Source: Carnobacterium mobile DSM 4848 (GTDB lineage Bacteria > Bacillota > Bacilli > Lactobacillales > Carnobacteriaceae). Taken from it: a stretch of 64,000 bases of DNA. Of this stretch, positions 8,907 to 17,217 are shown in pieces. A program made the position numbers and the translations under genes. The stretch's first letter is position 1. Every line of letters begins with the position of its first letter. A model generated the notes under the pieces. That model was given only the letters and a program-made list of their open reading frames with translations, was not told where the DNA came from and did not search any database. Location: NCBI RefSeq assembly GCF_000744825.1, contig NZ_JQMR01000001.1:2155501-2219500 (forward strand). The letters are read 5' to 3'.

Positions 8907-9347
8907 TTAGTGGATTTCAATCTCTTTACCAATTAACCCTTCAAACAAATCATAAATAGTTTTATTGACTTTTTTTAAAGAAACAGGGCGATAGTTGCTA
9001 TTTAAAAAACAATGATCGCTTTTTCCAATCGCCCGCAACTCTCTTGAATCTTTATCGGTGATCTGGTAAGAAATAGTCATTTTGATGCCATTAAAAGACT
9101 CGATGACGGGCAGAATGTAAACTGTTTGATTGTAGCGGACCATTGATTTATATTCGCAAGCAATGCCCAGCACAGGAATAATGATGCCGGCCTCTTCCAT
9201 TTGGTCATAGCCAAACCCGATAGAATCCAATAAGTTTGTACGTGACTCTTCAAACCAACGTATGTAATTAGAATGATGGATAATACCCATTTGATCTGTT
9301 TCATAATAATGAGCTTTGTGTTCATATTGACTTAAATTAGGGTTCAT
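8907..9347 (-). CDS. Acyl-CoA thioesterase, hotdog fold (4HBT / YbgC-FadM-like)
   Basis: A 146-residue single-hotdog thioesterase that would hydrolyse acyl-CoA (or a similar thioester) to free acid and CoA. The signature region ETDQMGIIHHSNYIRWFEESR (about 16-36) contains the candidate catalytic Asp18 and the helix typical of 4-hydroxybenzoyl-CoA thioesterase-like enzymes. A good RBS (GTGAGGAA) lies 6-8 bp before the ATG. It stands alone on the minus strand between two terminators, so context does not indicate a substrate. A second, unrelated thioesterase gene (acyl-ACP type) lies at 17218. Family assignment is firm, substrate unknown. Confidence 0.88.
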   Translation of the reverse strand: MNPNLSQYEHKAHYYETDQMGIIHHSNYIRWFEESRTNLLDSIGFGYDQMEEAGIIIPVLGIACEYKSMVRYNQTVYILPVIESFNGIKMTISYQITDKDSRELRAIGKSDHCFLNSNYRPVSLKKVNKTIYDLFEGLIGKEIEIH

Positions 9348-9407
9348 CGCAATTCCTCACTTTCTATCCATTAAGTTTAAAATAGCGTTGTATTAAAAGC
9401 AATACAT

Positions 9408-9968
9408 TTAGCCTTCTGATAAGGCCAGAAAGTCAGTTTCGGTCTGTTGAGTAGCAGTTAAATACCCGTATAAAGACCCTGTATAAATCGATTCAAAAAT
9501 AGGAAGAACTTCTAAGTCTTGCGGAGTAATAAAATGAAATTCTTTTTGAAACTCATGGATGGTACTTTCAGCCAATAAAGTAGCAACAAATTGGGAACAG
9601 AAAAAAGCATCATGGCGTTTAAAATCAATTTTAAGAGCCAAAGTTACTAAACCAATAAGATTGTAACGATACATATTCTTTGTTTGCTCATAATACTGGA
9701 TCAAGTCAGACAGTAATTTGAATTGTACGGGGGTGACCTCACAAGTAAGAATGTTGCATTGTGCCCGCAAAAAATAATCTCGTGTCAAATCTTCTTGAAT
9801 GAAACCGGCAACAAAGGGGTTTCTAGGCTGCTTGCGGCCAAAACTGTAAATATCTACTAGAGTCGGATCTAAAGCGATTGAAGCATGGTTATATTCAGCT
9901 TTAGTGTAGAATTTAATGGTTTTGGAAAACAAGGTATTTGTATCCGATAAAACTAAATAAATTTTCAT
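9408..9968 (-). CDS. Permuted papain-like (YiiX / NlpC-P60 superfamily) cysteine hydrolase
   Basis: A 186-residue soluble protein with no signal peptide or membrane segment. The order of likely catalytic residues is His28 (YNHASIAL) first and Cys124 (FFCSQFVATLL) second, the reverse of ordinary NlpC/P60 enzymes. This is the circularly permuted arrangement of the YiiX/LRAT-like group. Members act on peptides, amides or lipids; the substrate here cannot be inferred. The RBS AGAAGG is 8 bp before the ATG. A 60-bp gap to the downstream thioesterase on the same strand allows co-transcription. I recognise the fold class from the two motifs but not a named family, and database entries would probably say hypothetical. 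Confidence 0.7.
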   Translation of the reverse strand: MKIYLVLSDTNTLFSKTIKFYTKAEYNHASIALDPTLVDIYSFGRKQPRNPFVAGFIQEDLTRDYFLRAQCNILTCEVTPVQFKLLSDLIQYYEQTKNMYRYNLIGLVTLALKIDFKRHDAFFCSQFVATLLAESTIHEFQKEFHFITPQDLEVLPIFESIYTGSLYGYLTATQQTETDFLALSEG

Positions 9969-10154
9969 TAAACTAACCTTCTTTTTATAGTTTCGCGATT
10001 TTTTCAGATGAAATCATCTTCTGAAGTCTTGCTTTAGTATACACTATATCAAAATTTTTACTATAGTTCTTTAGGCTGACAAGTGCAGTTTAAAGAGGCG
10101 GGAAGCTTCTGGAAACAAAGGGTTTATGAGAAAACGAACCTTATTTTATGCGAA

Positions 10155-10176
10155 TTTATACATTAAAATGTATAAA
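10155..10176. promoter_or_regulatory. Perfect 10-bp inverted repeat upstream of the GT8 genes
   Basis: TTTATACATT (10155-10164), AA, AATGTATAAA (10167-10176). It lies 26 bp upstream of the probable -35 of the glycosyltransferase promoter and is followed by no T-run, so it looks like an operator and not a terminator. The binding protein is unknown. Confidence 0.45.
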
Positions 10177-10201
10177 ACTATAAGCTAAGCAAGGGTTATT
10201 A

Positions 10202-10229
10202 TTTGCAATAAATAAAAAAAAGATATAAT
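10202..10229 (+). promoter_or_regulatory. Probable promoter of the first GT8 gene
   Basis: TTTGCA (10202-10207) and TATAAT (10224-10229), 16-bp spacer. The leader then holds an 8-bp hairpin (AATTAGAT 10253-10260 / ATCTAATT 10265-10272) just before the RBS. The rest of the 330-bp gap from 9969 shows no gene. Confidence 0.5.
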
Positions 10230-10301
10230 ATTGAATGTAGAACCGAAGTTTTAATTAGATTGCCATCTAATTTTAATTTTTGAAGGAAAGGAAGGTTGGA
10301 A

Positions 10302-11171
10302 ATGCAAGCTAAAAAAATAATTCCAATTGTGAGTGCTGCAGATAATAATTATGCACCTTATCTAAGTGTTATGATGATGACATTGCTTGAACACTTAGCC
10401 AAAGATGTTGAAATTACTTTCTATATTATTGACGATCAAATTTCAGCAGACAGCAAAGAAAAATTAAACCAAGTTGTTTCCAATCAACCGGCTACTATTA
10501 GCTATTTAGAAGTTGATTCGAACTTGTATGCAGATGTGCTAGAGAGTGATCACATTACACAAACTGCTTATTATCGTATCTCATTACCTGACTTACTCGC
10601 AGATAAAGACTATGAAAAAGTACTTTATATCGACTGTGATGTATTAGTATTAGATGATGTTTCTAAATTGTATGATACGGATATTGGCGAAAAAGTTATA
10701 GGTGCTGTTATTGACCCGGGACAAGCGCTCGTTTTAGGGCGGTTGGGAGTCGAAACAGAGGATTACTACTTTAACTCTGGCTTGATGTTGATCAATTTAG
10801 CTAATTGGCGAAAAGCCAACATCACAGAAAAAACACTAGCATTTTTAGAAGAGGAAGAAGATAAAATTATTTATCATGATCAAGACGCATTAAATGCTAT
10901 TGTTTATGAAAAATGGTTTCCGCTTCATCCTAAATGGAACCTGCAAACTTCTTTATTATTTGAAAGACATCAACCGCCAACAGAACACTATAAAAAGTGG
11001 TACAAAGAAGCGATACAAAATCCCTCAATCATCCATTTCACTGGTCACGACAAACCCTGGAACTCTGACGAATATCACCCTTATACCGAACTTTATTTAA
11101 AAGAATTGGCTAAATCGCCTTTCCAATCAACGAAAAATAAAATTAAAAAAGAGAAACTAAACAATCTATAA
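10302..11171 (+). CDS. Glycosyltransferase family 8 (first of two tandem copies)
   Basis: A GT-A fold retaining glycosyltransferase of the GT8 (glycogenin / LPS galactosyltransferase) family, 289 residues from ATG 10302. The metal- and nucleotide-sugar-binding DxD motif is DCD at 111-113 (YIDCDVLVLDD); the second conserved block is HDQDALN near 190, and a C-terminal HFTGHDKPW follows. ATG 10302 is preferred over the upstream TTG at 10296 because AGGAAGG ends at 10295. It is cytosolic by sequence. The paralogue starts 120 bp downstream. Likely substrates are UDP-glucose or UDP-galactose for a cell-surface or storage glycan; the acceptor is unknown. Confidence 0.85.
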   Translation: MQAKKIIPIVSAADNNYAPYLSVMMMTLLEHLAKDVEITFYIIDDQISADSKEKLNQVVSNQPATISYLEVDSNLYADVLESDHITQTAYYRISLPDLLADKDYEKVLYIDCDVLVLDDVSKLYDTDIGEKVIGAVIDPGQALVLGRLGVETEDYYFNSGLMLINLANWRKANITEKTLAFLEEEEDKIIYHDQDALNAIVYEKWFPLHPKWNLQTSLLFERHQPPTEHYKKWYKEAIQNPSIIHFTGHDKPWNSDEYHPYTELYLKELAKSPFQSTKNKIKKEKLNNL

Positions 11172-11191
11172 AAAACGTTTTTTCAGCTTAA

Positions 11192-11220
11192 AAAAAGTCT
11201 AATTTACAGACTTTTCTTTA
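11192..11220 (+). terminator. Weak terminator or attenuator between the GT8 genes
   Basis: AAAAGTCT (11193-11200) pairs with AGACTTTT (11208-11215), followed by CTTTA. The short stem may allow partial read-through into the second GT8 gene. Confidence 0.5.
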
Positions 11221-11290
11221 AGTTACCCTAAATACCCTAAAACGGAACTGAGAGAATGAAAGTTCTGATTTATTGAAGGAGGAAATAGTT

Positions 11291-12145
11291 ATGTTTGATT
11301 CTAAAAATATTACAATTGTATCATCGAGTAACGAAGCTTTTGTTCCCCATTTAGCTACACTGTTTCTTTCGCTACTGGAAACTAAAAGACCAGATACTGT
11401 TTTACATTTTTATGTAATTGATGATAAAATTTCATTGAACTCAAAGATGTTATTAAACCGTACCGTAAATAAATACAATGCTCGTATCAGTTACTTAACA
11501 ATAGACGAATCAGAATTTGAAAATGTGGTTGAAAGTGACCGAATCCCTAGAACAGCTTATTACCGGATTTCGATTCCAAATCTTTTAAAAGACTTGGATC
11601 GTGCCATTTATCTGGATTGCGACATGATTTGTATAGAAGACATTCAAAACATCTGGGAAGTAGACTTAGGAGATAAGCTATTAGCAGCTGTGGAAGATGC
11701 TGGATTTCACGATCGTCTGAATTTAATGGGAATTGATTCTAAATCAGACCGCTATTTCAATTCAGGAATGATGGTCATGGATTTGAAGAAATGGCGTGAA
11801 GAGAAAATCACAGAACAAGCCTTTGACTTTATCGATAAAAATCCAGAATTATTGCGTTTCCATGATCAAGATACCTTAAATGCTATTTTGCATGATCGGT
11901 GGTTGGAATTGCATCCGCGTTGGAATGCACAAACGTATATGATGTTAGAAGAAAAAGAACACCCGACAAAATCAGGACAATTGAAATGGGAAGAAGCACA
12001 ACATGATCCGGCTATTATCCACTTTTGTGGGCATGAAAAACCGTGGCATGAAAATTCCATTCATCCTTACCGCGAAACTTATTTCGAATTGCGGAATAAA
12101 ACCACTTTCCCAATGGCTTCGCCGACCACAGTCAAGAAAAGCTAG
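11291..12145 (+). CDS. Glycosyltransferase family 8 (second tandem copy)
   Basis: Paralogue of the preceding gene, 284 residues, with the DxD motif DCD at 109-111 (YLDCDMI), the HDQDTLNA block and HFCGHEKPW near the C-terminus. The first 100 residues align without gaps to the neighbour (for example VIDDKIS versus IIDDQIS and AYYRIS in both), so the pair arose by duplication. The true start is ATG 11291 with RBS GGAGGAAA; an upstream in-frame TTG at 11273 lies before the RBS. The two copies probably add successive sugars to one glycan, which is inference. A strong terminator follows. Confidence 0.85.
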   Translation: MFDSKNITIVSSSNEAFVPHLATLFLSLLETKRPDTVLHFYVIDDKISLNSKMLLNRTVNKYNARISYLTIDESEFENVVESDRIPRTAYYRISIPNLLKDLDRAIYLDCDMICIEDIQNIWEVDLGDKLLAAVEDAGFHDRLNLMGIDSKSDRYFNSGMMVMDLKKWREEKITEQAFDFIDKNPELLRFHDQDTLNAILHDRWLELHPRWNAQTYMMLEEKEHPTKSGQLKWEEAQHDPAIIHFCGHEKPWHENSIHPYRETYFELRNKTTFPMASPTTVKKS

Positions 12146-12174
12146 ACGAATTGCAACTGCAATAAGTTCATACA

Positions 12175-12216
12175 AAAAAGGTATCTCTTCAAATTTGAGA
12201 AGAGATACCTTTTTGG
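12175..12216. terminator. Terminator after the second GT8 gene, bidirectional
   Basis: AAAAAGGTATCTCTTC (12175-12190) pairs with GAAGAGATACCTTTTT (12199-12214) around an 8-nt loop. It can also serve the AraC gene on the other strand. Confidence 0.93.
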
Positions 12217-12243
12217 ATTTTTCTTTTGTCGATTGGTACGAAT

Positions 12244-13080
12244 TCAACTGCTTTTTTTCAAAAAAGCAGAAGGCGCCTGGCCATAGTATTTTTTAAATAA
12301 TTTACTGAAATAAAGAGCATCTTCGTATCCTACTAAATGTGAAATCTCTTTAATCGTAATTTCTTTCTCCGTTTCCATTAACACTTTTGCTTGTTCTAAA
12401 CGTATTTTGATCAAATGATTGATTGGAGAGTCACCGGTCTCTTCTTTAAAAACACGAGAGAGATTAGTGGGGCTGATAAAATAGTTTTGTGCCAGACTAT
12501 TTAAGGTGATGTCTTCTGGATAATGAGCTTCTAAATAATGAATAATATCGTTGACCAACTGCTGTTTATCTTGCTCTTCTTTGGAAAGAGCCACTGCAGT
12601 ATTTTGATGGGTGAGCGCATACTTATCTCGCAGCAGCAAGACAATTAATTCTGTAACTAATGATTTCAGCATCAATTCATGACCAGGTTGATTAGCTGAT
12701 CGTTCAGTCATGATTTTACGGCAAATGGTAAAAAAATCCTCATTGTGTTCACTTAAATGAATAATAGGGGACTCAATAGGGAAAAAGTTTTTTGGAAAGC
12801 AATCCAATGTGACATTTCGAAAGCCGATATGCAATTGAGTGCTTTCCATACCCGAAATGGAATGTTCATGATGGTCCACACCAGGATTAAATAGCAGAAT
12901 GGTTTTCTCTTCTAAATGATTGAGCTGGTTTTCAATAGTGTAGAAGGCTTCCCCTTCTACGATCACAGACATTTCCAAAAAGTCGTGATGATGTTTGCTG
13001 CCGATTGATGAGCCAGAAGTAGTCACATCAAACACATATAGAATCTCAGGATTAAACGTTTTAGCATTCACCTTGAACAT
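12244..13080 (-). CDS. AraC-family transcriptional regulator with cupin sensor domain
   Basis: A 278-residue regulator. The N-terminal half (about 1-160) is a cupin-like ligand domain (SIGSKHHHDFLEMSVIVEGEAF, metal-type His cluster typical of AraC sensor barrels). The C-terminal 100 residues hold two helix-turn-helix motifs: LNSLAQNYFISPTNLSRVFK and ITIKEISHLVGYEDALYFSKLFKK, ending in the PSAFLKK tail typical of the family. Such proteins usually activate sugar or stress genes. Targets are not evident: the GT8 genes end convergently to it and the ABC exporter genes diverge from it. RBS AGGAGGTGAAAA is ideal. Confidence 0.9.
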   Translation of the reverse strand: MFKVNAKTFNPEILYVFDVTTSGSSIGSKHHHDFLEMSVIVEGEAFYTIENQLNHLEEKTILLFNPGVDHHEHSISGMESTQLHIGFRNVTLDCFPKNFFPIESPIIHLSEHNEDFFTICRKIMTERSANQPGHELMLKSLVTELIVLLLRDKYALTHQNTAVALSKEEQDKQQLVNDIIHYLEAHYPEDITLNSLAQNYFISPTNLSRVFKEETGDSPINHLIKIRLEQAKVLMETEKEITIKEISHLVGYEDALYFSKLFKKYYGQAPSAFLKKSS

Positions 13081-13286
13081 TTTTTCACCTCCTGCAGTCA
13101 GTTGAACTAGTTACCTAAAATTATAAAGTATCTAGCAAAACAGTGCAATTTTTCAGCATTGTAAATGAAAGAAAGAAAAAGATTGGGTATTTTATCCATC
13201 TTATTTAATAAAAATGACCATTCTATTTATTACAGGTTTTCATTATCATTGAAAGTAACGATTAATTAAAAGAGGGGGCTAAAAGT

Positions 13287-15044
13287 ATGGAAAGTATCAA
13301 ATGGGTAGGAAAATATATGAGACCCTATTGGTGGAGAGTATTTATCGCCACAGTACTAGTTGTAATCGTGGCTATATTAAACGTTGTTTCGCCATTGATT
13401 GGAGGAATGATCGTCGATGATGTAATAGTAGATCAAAAAGCTGGTTTATTGGTACCTTTATTAATTGCCATGATTATTGCTTCATTTATTCGAACTATTC
13501 TTCGCTATATTTATCAAATTATGTTTGAACGGGTCGGACAAAATGCATTGTATCGTATCCGTGAAGATATGTACCAAAAGCTGCAAGAGCTCGATTTCAG
13601 TTTTTTTAACAACACAAGAGTAGGGGATTTGATGGCGCGGATGACAGGAGACACAGATGCTATCCGGCATGCCATCTCATGGTTGCTATACAATGTTTTA
13701 GACAACATATTATTACTAGTTTCAGCTATTGTGGTGATGGGGATCATTCAATGGCAACTGATGCTGTCATTATTGGTCGTCACTCCGTTTATCGGTATTC
13801 TAACTGTCATTTTGTCTCGTAAAGCCAATCCTGTTTTTTATGAAATTCGGGAAAGTTTTTCTAGATTGAATTCAATGGTAGAAGAAAATATCAGCGGAAA
13901 CAAAGTAGTGAAAGCTTTTGCTAGGGAAGATTATGAAATCGAAAAATTCAATAAATTTAATGAAGATTATAAACGCCGAAATATTGAATCGGCTAATGTG
14001 ACAAAAACGTATATGCCGATTTTGGAAACTTTGGCAGCTTTCTTATCAGTTATTACCATTGGATTTGGCGGTTTCCTAGTCATTAATGGCAAAATGAGTG
14101 TCGGCGATTTAGTAGCGTTCAATGGATTTATTTGGATGCTGAACACGCCTATGCGTAATGTTGGTTGGTACGTCAATGATTTACAGCATTTTATTACATC
14201 TACCTATAAAATCAGGGAATTATTAGCAGCTCGTCCAATGATCCCGCTAGAAAAAAGACAAACCACACCAACGATCAGAGGGATAGTAGAATTTCAAGAT
14301 GTCTCTTTTCACTTCGCTGATGATCCTGATACGGAAGTATTGAGCCATATTTCATTAAAAGCTGTACCGGGACAAACCATTGGGATCTTAGGTGAAACAG
14401 GCTCAGGAAAATCAACTTTAGTGAATTTGATATCACGATTTTTTGACCCAACAGAAGGACGCATTTTAATTGATGGCCAAGATGCAAGAAGGATCAACAT
14501 TCGAGAATTACGAAAACACATTGCTATTGTGATGCAGGATGTCTTTTTATTTTCGGAAACGGTCAAGGGAAATATTGCTTTTGGAACACCAGAAGCAGAA
14601 CTAGAACGGATCAAGCAAATGGCCCGTATTGCAGATGCCAGTCCATTTATTGAACGTATGCCAGACCAATACAATACATTTCTAGGCGAGCGAGGCAGTG
14701 GGTTATCAGGCGGACAGCGTCAGCGGATTTCTTTAGCCCGTGGCTTAATGAAAGACCCTGCGATTCTTATTTTAGATGACACGACTTCTGCTGTTGATAT
14801 GGAAACAGAAGTGAAAATCCAACAGGAGTTACAAGATGTGATGCAGCAAAAAACAACCTTTATCATTGCCAACCGTATTTCTTCTGTTAAACGAGCAGAT
14901 GAAATCATTATTCTCTCACATGGTAAAATAATTGAACGGGGAACACATGCATCGTTATTGGCTGCTAAAGGAGCTTACTATAAGATCTACTTGAAACAAC
15001 TAGGTGAGTCTGAAGAGGAGGCGGCAAACGATGGCACAGAATAG
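13287..15044 (+). CDS. Heterodimeric multidrug ABC exporter, subunit with degenerate ATP site (LmrC/BmrC-like)
   Basis: A 585-residue half-transporter with six membrane helices (about 15-300) and an ATPase domain. Walker A is GETGSGKST near 370 and the signature LSGGQRQR near 473. The catalytic Glu after Walker B is Asp (LILDDTTSAVD) and the switch His is Asn (IIANRISS). With the partner's altered signature, this makes one ATP site non-catalytic, as in LmrCD, BmrCD and TM287/288. Expected role: ATP-driven export of hydrophobic drugs. RBS AGAGGGGG precedes the ATG. The next gene overlaps by 14 bp. The gap upstream, shared with the divergent AraC gene, contains TTTCA-N7-TGAAA (13238-13254), a possible regulatory site. 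Confidence 0.9.
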   Translation: MESIKWVGKYMRPYWWRVFIATVLVVIVAILNVVSPLIGGMIVDDVIVDQKAGLLVPLLIAMIIASFIRTILRYIYQIMFERVGQNALYRIREDMYQKLQELDFSFFNNTRVGDLMARMTGDTDAIRHAISWLLYNVLDNILLLVSAIVVMGIIQWQLMLSLLVVTPFIGILTVILSRKANPVFYEIRESFSRLNSMVEENISGNKVVKAFAREDYEIEKFNKFNEDYKRRNIESANVTKTYMPILETLAAFLSVITIGFGGFLVINGKMSVGDLVAFNGFIWMLNTPMRNVGWYVNDLQHFITSTYKIRELLAARPMIPLEKRQTTPTIRGIVEFQDVSFHFADDPDTEVLSHISLKAVPGQTIGILGETGSGKSTLVNLISRFFDPTEGRILIDGQDARRINIRELRKHIAIVMQDVFLFSETVKGNIAFGTPEAELERIKQMARIADASPFIERMPDQYNTFLGERGSGLSGGQRQRISLARGLMKDPAILILDDTTSAVDMETEVKIQQELQDVMQQKTTFIIANRISSVKRADEIIILSHGKIIERGTHASLLAAKGAYYKIYLKQLGESEEEAANDGTE

Positions 15045-16812
15045 TATCAGAAAAGATGAAGAATTAAAAGAAGAATTTAATAAAGATCAATTTAGGCGTT
15101 TGGGCGGTTATTTAAAACCGTATAAAAAAGCCATTTCTAAGATATTAGTCGTAATCTTGATATCCAACCTTGTCTTAGTGTTAGGACCGTATTTGACCAG
15201 TATCGTGATCGATAATGCTATTCCGAATAAAAATGGCTTTTTAATGACTATCATTATTGTCGCTTTTTCTTTAGCTACGATTGTCGGCGGATGGTGTACC
15301 AGATACCGAATTCAACATATCACTTTGCTAGGCCAAGATGTATTGAAAGATATGCGTTCAGAGATTTTTGAACACATCCAAAAACTATCTTTTTCTTATT
15401 TTGATACACGGCCGCACGGAAAAATTGTTATACGGGTAGTCAACTACATCAACTCATTAAGCGATTTGTTGTCAAATGGGCTGATCAACGTGATTTCAGA
15501 TGTCTTGAGTTTGGTGGTTACCTTAGCTTTTATGTTTGCAATTGATGTAAAACTGACTTTGTATAGTTTTATTTTATTGCCTATCTTATTTATAGCGACC
15601 ATTTTGATCCAAAACGCTCAGCGTAAAGCGTATCAAGAAGTTAGCAATAAGCAAGCCAACCTAAACGCTTATATTCACGAAAGTGTTTCTGGGATCAAGG
15701 TTACGCAATCTTTTACACGCGAAACGATCAACAATAAAATCTTTGCAGAAGTCAGTGAAGAACAACGAACAACATGGATAAAGGCTGTTAAAATCCAGTT
15801 CTTACTAGCACCGGCGATTCAAAACGTTGCCACCATTACCATCTCCATTATTTACTTTATTGGCGTACGCGGAATCGGCGTGGATGTCTCGACGGGTGTT
15901 TTGATTGCGTTTATTGGATACGTCAATAACTTTTGGAATCCAATGGTCAACATTGGGAACTTCTATAACTCTTTGATCACTGGTACAGCTTATCTAGAAC
16001 GTATTTTTGAAACGTTAGATGTTGAACCTGAAATTACAGATGCTGAAGATGCTTTTGAAATGCCGCCAGTAAAAGGAGACGTGGTTTTTAATAATGTAAC
16101 GTTTGGCTACCAACCGGGACAAACCATTTTTGAACACTTGTCTTTCCACGCAAAACCAGGAGAAACGATAGCATTGGTAGGACCAACTGGTGCGGGAAAA
16201 TCAACTATTATCAACCTGATCAGTCGCTTTTATGATGTGGATGATGGGGAAATCTTAGTAGACGGTATTGATATCCGAAAAGTAACCTTAAACTCATTAA
16301 GAAATCAGATGGGAGTTATGTTACAAGAAACGTTTATCTTTTCGGGAACGATTATGGAAAATATTCGTTACGGCAAATTAGATGCTACCGAAGAAGAAGT
16401 GATTGAAGCAGCCAAGATCGTACGTGCCCATGATTTTATTATGCAACAAAAAGATGGGTACAATACAGTCATTAAAGAACGCGGAAGCACCTTGTCAGCT
16501 GGACAACGCCAACTGATCTCATTTGCCAGAACTTTATTGTCAGACCCTAAAGTATTGATCTTAGATGAAGCAACCTCTAGTATTGATACACAAACAGAGA
16601 TTCTGCTGCAAGAAGGGTTAGACCGTTTGCTGGAAGGACGGACTGCATTTATCATTGCTCACCGGCTATCCACGATCAAAAACAGTACGCGGATTTTCTA
16701 TATTGCGGATAAAAAGATACAAGAAGCAGGAAGCCATGCAGAACTAATGGCAGAAAAAGGTCTTTATTATGATTTATATAAGACTCAATTTGATTTATTG
16801 CAACAATTGTAA
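15031..16812 (+). CDS. Heterodimeric multidrug ABC exporter, subunit with catalytic ATP site (LmrD/BmrD-like)
   Basis: A 593-residue partner subunit. Walker A is GPTGAGKST near 384, Walker B with intact Glu is LILDEATSS near 509, and the switch His is present (IIAHRLST near 542). The signature is LSAGQRQL instead of LSGGQ, the matching half of the degenerate composite site. The soluble N-terminal extension (about 1-30, charged) is typical of LmrD/BmrD. ATG 15031 with RBS GAGGAGGCGG is preferred to the upstream GTG at 15004, which lies before the RBS. It overlaps the first subunit by 14 bp, so coupled translation in equal amounts is likely. The operon ends at a strong terminator into which a mobile repeat has inserted. 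Confidence 0.9.
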   Translation: MAQNSIRKDEELKEEFNKDQFRRLGGYLKPYKKAISKILVVILISNLVLVLGPYLTSIVIDNAIPNKNGFLMTIIIVAFSLATIVGGWCTRYRIQHITLLGQDVLKDMRSEIFEHIQKLSFSYFDTRPHGKIVIRVVNYINSLSDLLSNGLINVISDVLSLVVTLAFMFAIDVKLTLYSFILLPILFIATILIQNAQRKAYQEVSNKQANLNAYIHESVSGIKVTQSFTRETINNKIFAEVSEEQRTTWIKAVKIQFLLAPAIQNVATITISIIYFIGVRGIGVDVSTGVLIAFIGYVNNFWNPMVNIGNFYNSLITGTAYLERIFETLDVEPEITDAEDAFEMPPVKGDVVFNNVTFGYQPGQTIFEHLSFHAKPGETIALVGPTGAGKSTIINLISRFYDVDDGEILVDGIDIRKVTLNSLRNQMGVMLQETFIFSGTIMENIRYGKLDATEEEVIEAAKIVRAHDFIMQQKDGYNTVIKERGSTLSAGQRQLISFARTLLSDPKVLILDEATSSIDTQTEILLQEGLDRLLEGRTAFIIAHRLSTIKNSTRIFYIADKKIQEAGSHAELMAEKGLYYDLYKTQFDLLQQL

Positions 16813-16818
16813 AAAAAG

Positions 16819-16870
16819 CTGTTCAGAAACCAGACATTCTTCTGTCTCGGTTTCTGGGCAGTATTTTTTT
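16819..16870 (+). terminator. Terminator of the ABC exporter operon
   Basis: CTGTTCAGAAACC (16819-16831) pairs with GGTTTCTGGGCAG (16849-16861) with two G-T pairs, plus inner AGACA/TGTCT, then TATTTTTTT. The T-tract is the insertion point of the repeat at 16871. Confidence 0.9.
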
Positions 16871-17122
16871 GGTTCTATTATTTTTAGTGTTGGTAAGAAG
16901 AATGGATCTAGTCCACAACTTGAAATTTCAGGAGGAATAGCGGCTGCTTGCAGCCATGTAAAGGATTCAATGCGAATTACGAAGCGGTTAAGCTTCGTTT
17001 GAGGCTTGAAAGGCTGGAGACATGAAAGGCTCCAGTCGTTCCCATGGCTCTTGCAAGCAGACGCGTAAATTCCGGAGGAAATTTCATTATTAAGCATTAC
17101 CAACACGATTTGATAAAGAACC
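16871..17122. mobile_element. MITE-like 252-bp repeat, copy 1
   Basis: Terminal inverted repeats: GGTTCT (16871-16876) with AGAACC (17117-17122), and GTGTTGGTAA (16887-16896) with TTACCAACAC (17097-17106), 26 bp per end. Length is the same as copy 2 (52859-53110), with about 13 base differences by eye. Flanks ATTTTTTT (16863-16870) and TTTTTTTT (17123-17130) look like an 8-bp target duplication with one change, inside a terminator T-tract. The interior has hairpins ACGAAGC/GCTTCGT and CTGGAG/CTCCAG within a long stem (CTGCTTGC..AGCCATG against CATGGCT..GCAAGCAG). It encodes no transposase. The end GGTTCTTT resembles ISL3-family ends from memory, and 8-bp duplications fit that family. Confidence 0.85.
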
Positions 17123-17217
17123 TTTTTTTTATCTTTTTAATCCATTTAACGTTGGCGCATAAAATAATGGTATGCTATATTTGATTTAGAATCAGGTAGA
17201 TGAAAAGAGGAAGTAGA

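Noticed and set aside
12003-12296. 97-codon frame overlapping the end of the second GT8 gene and the AraC gene end
   Set aside because: A shadow frame covering a terminator between two well-supported convergent genes.
13238-13254. Fur-box-like TTTCATTATCATTGAAA before the ABC exporter genes
   Set aside because: Only a partial match to the Fur consensus and no iron-related genes nearby; noted only as a weak dyad.
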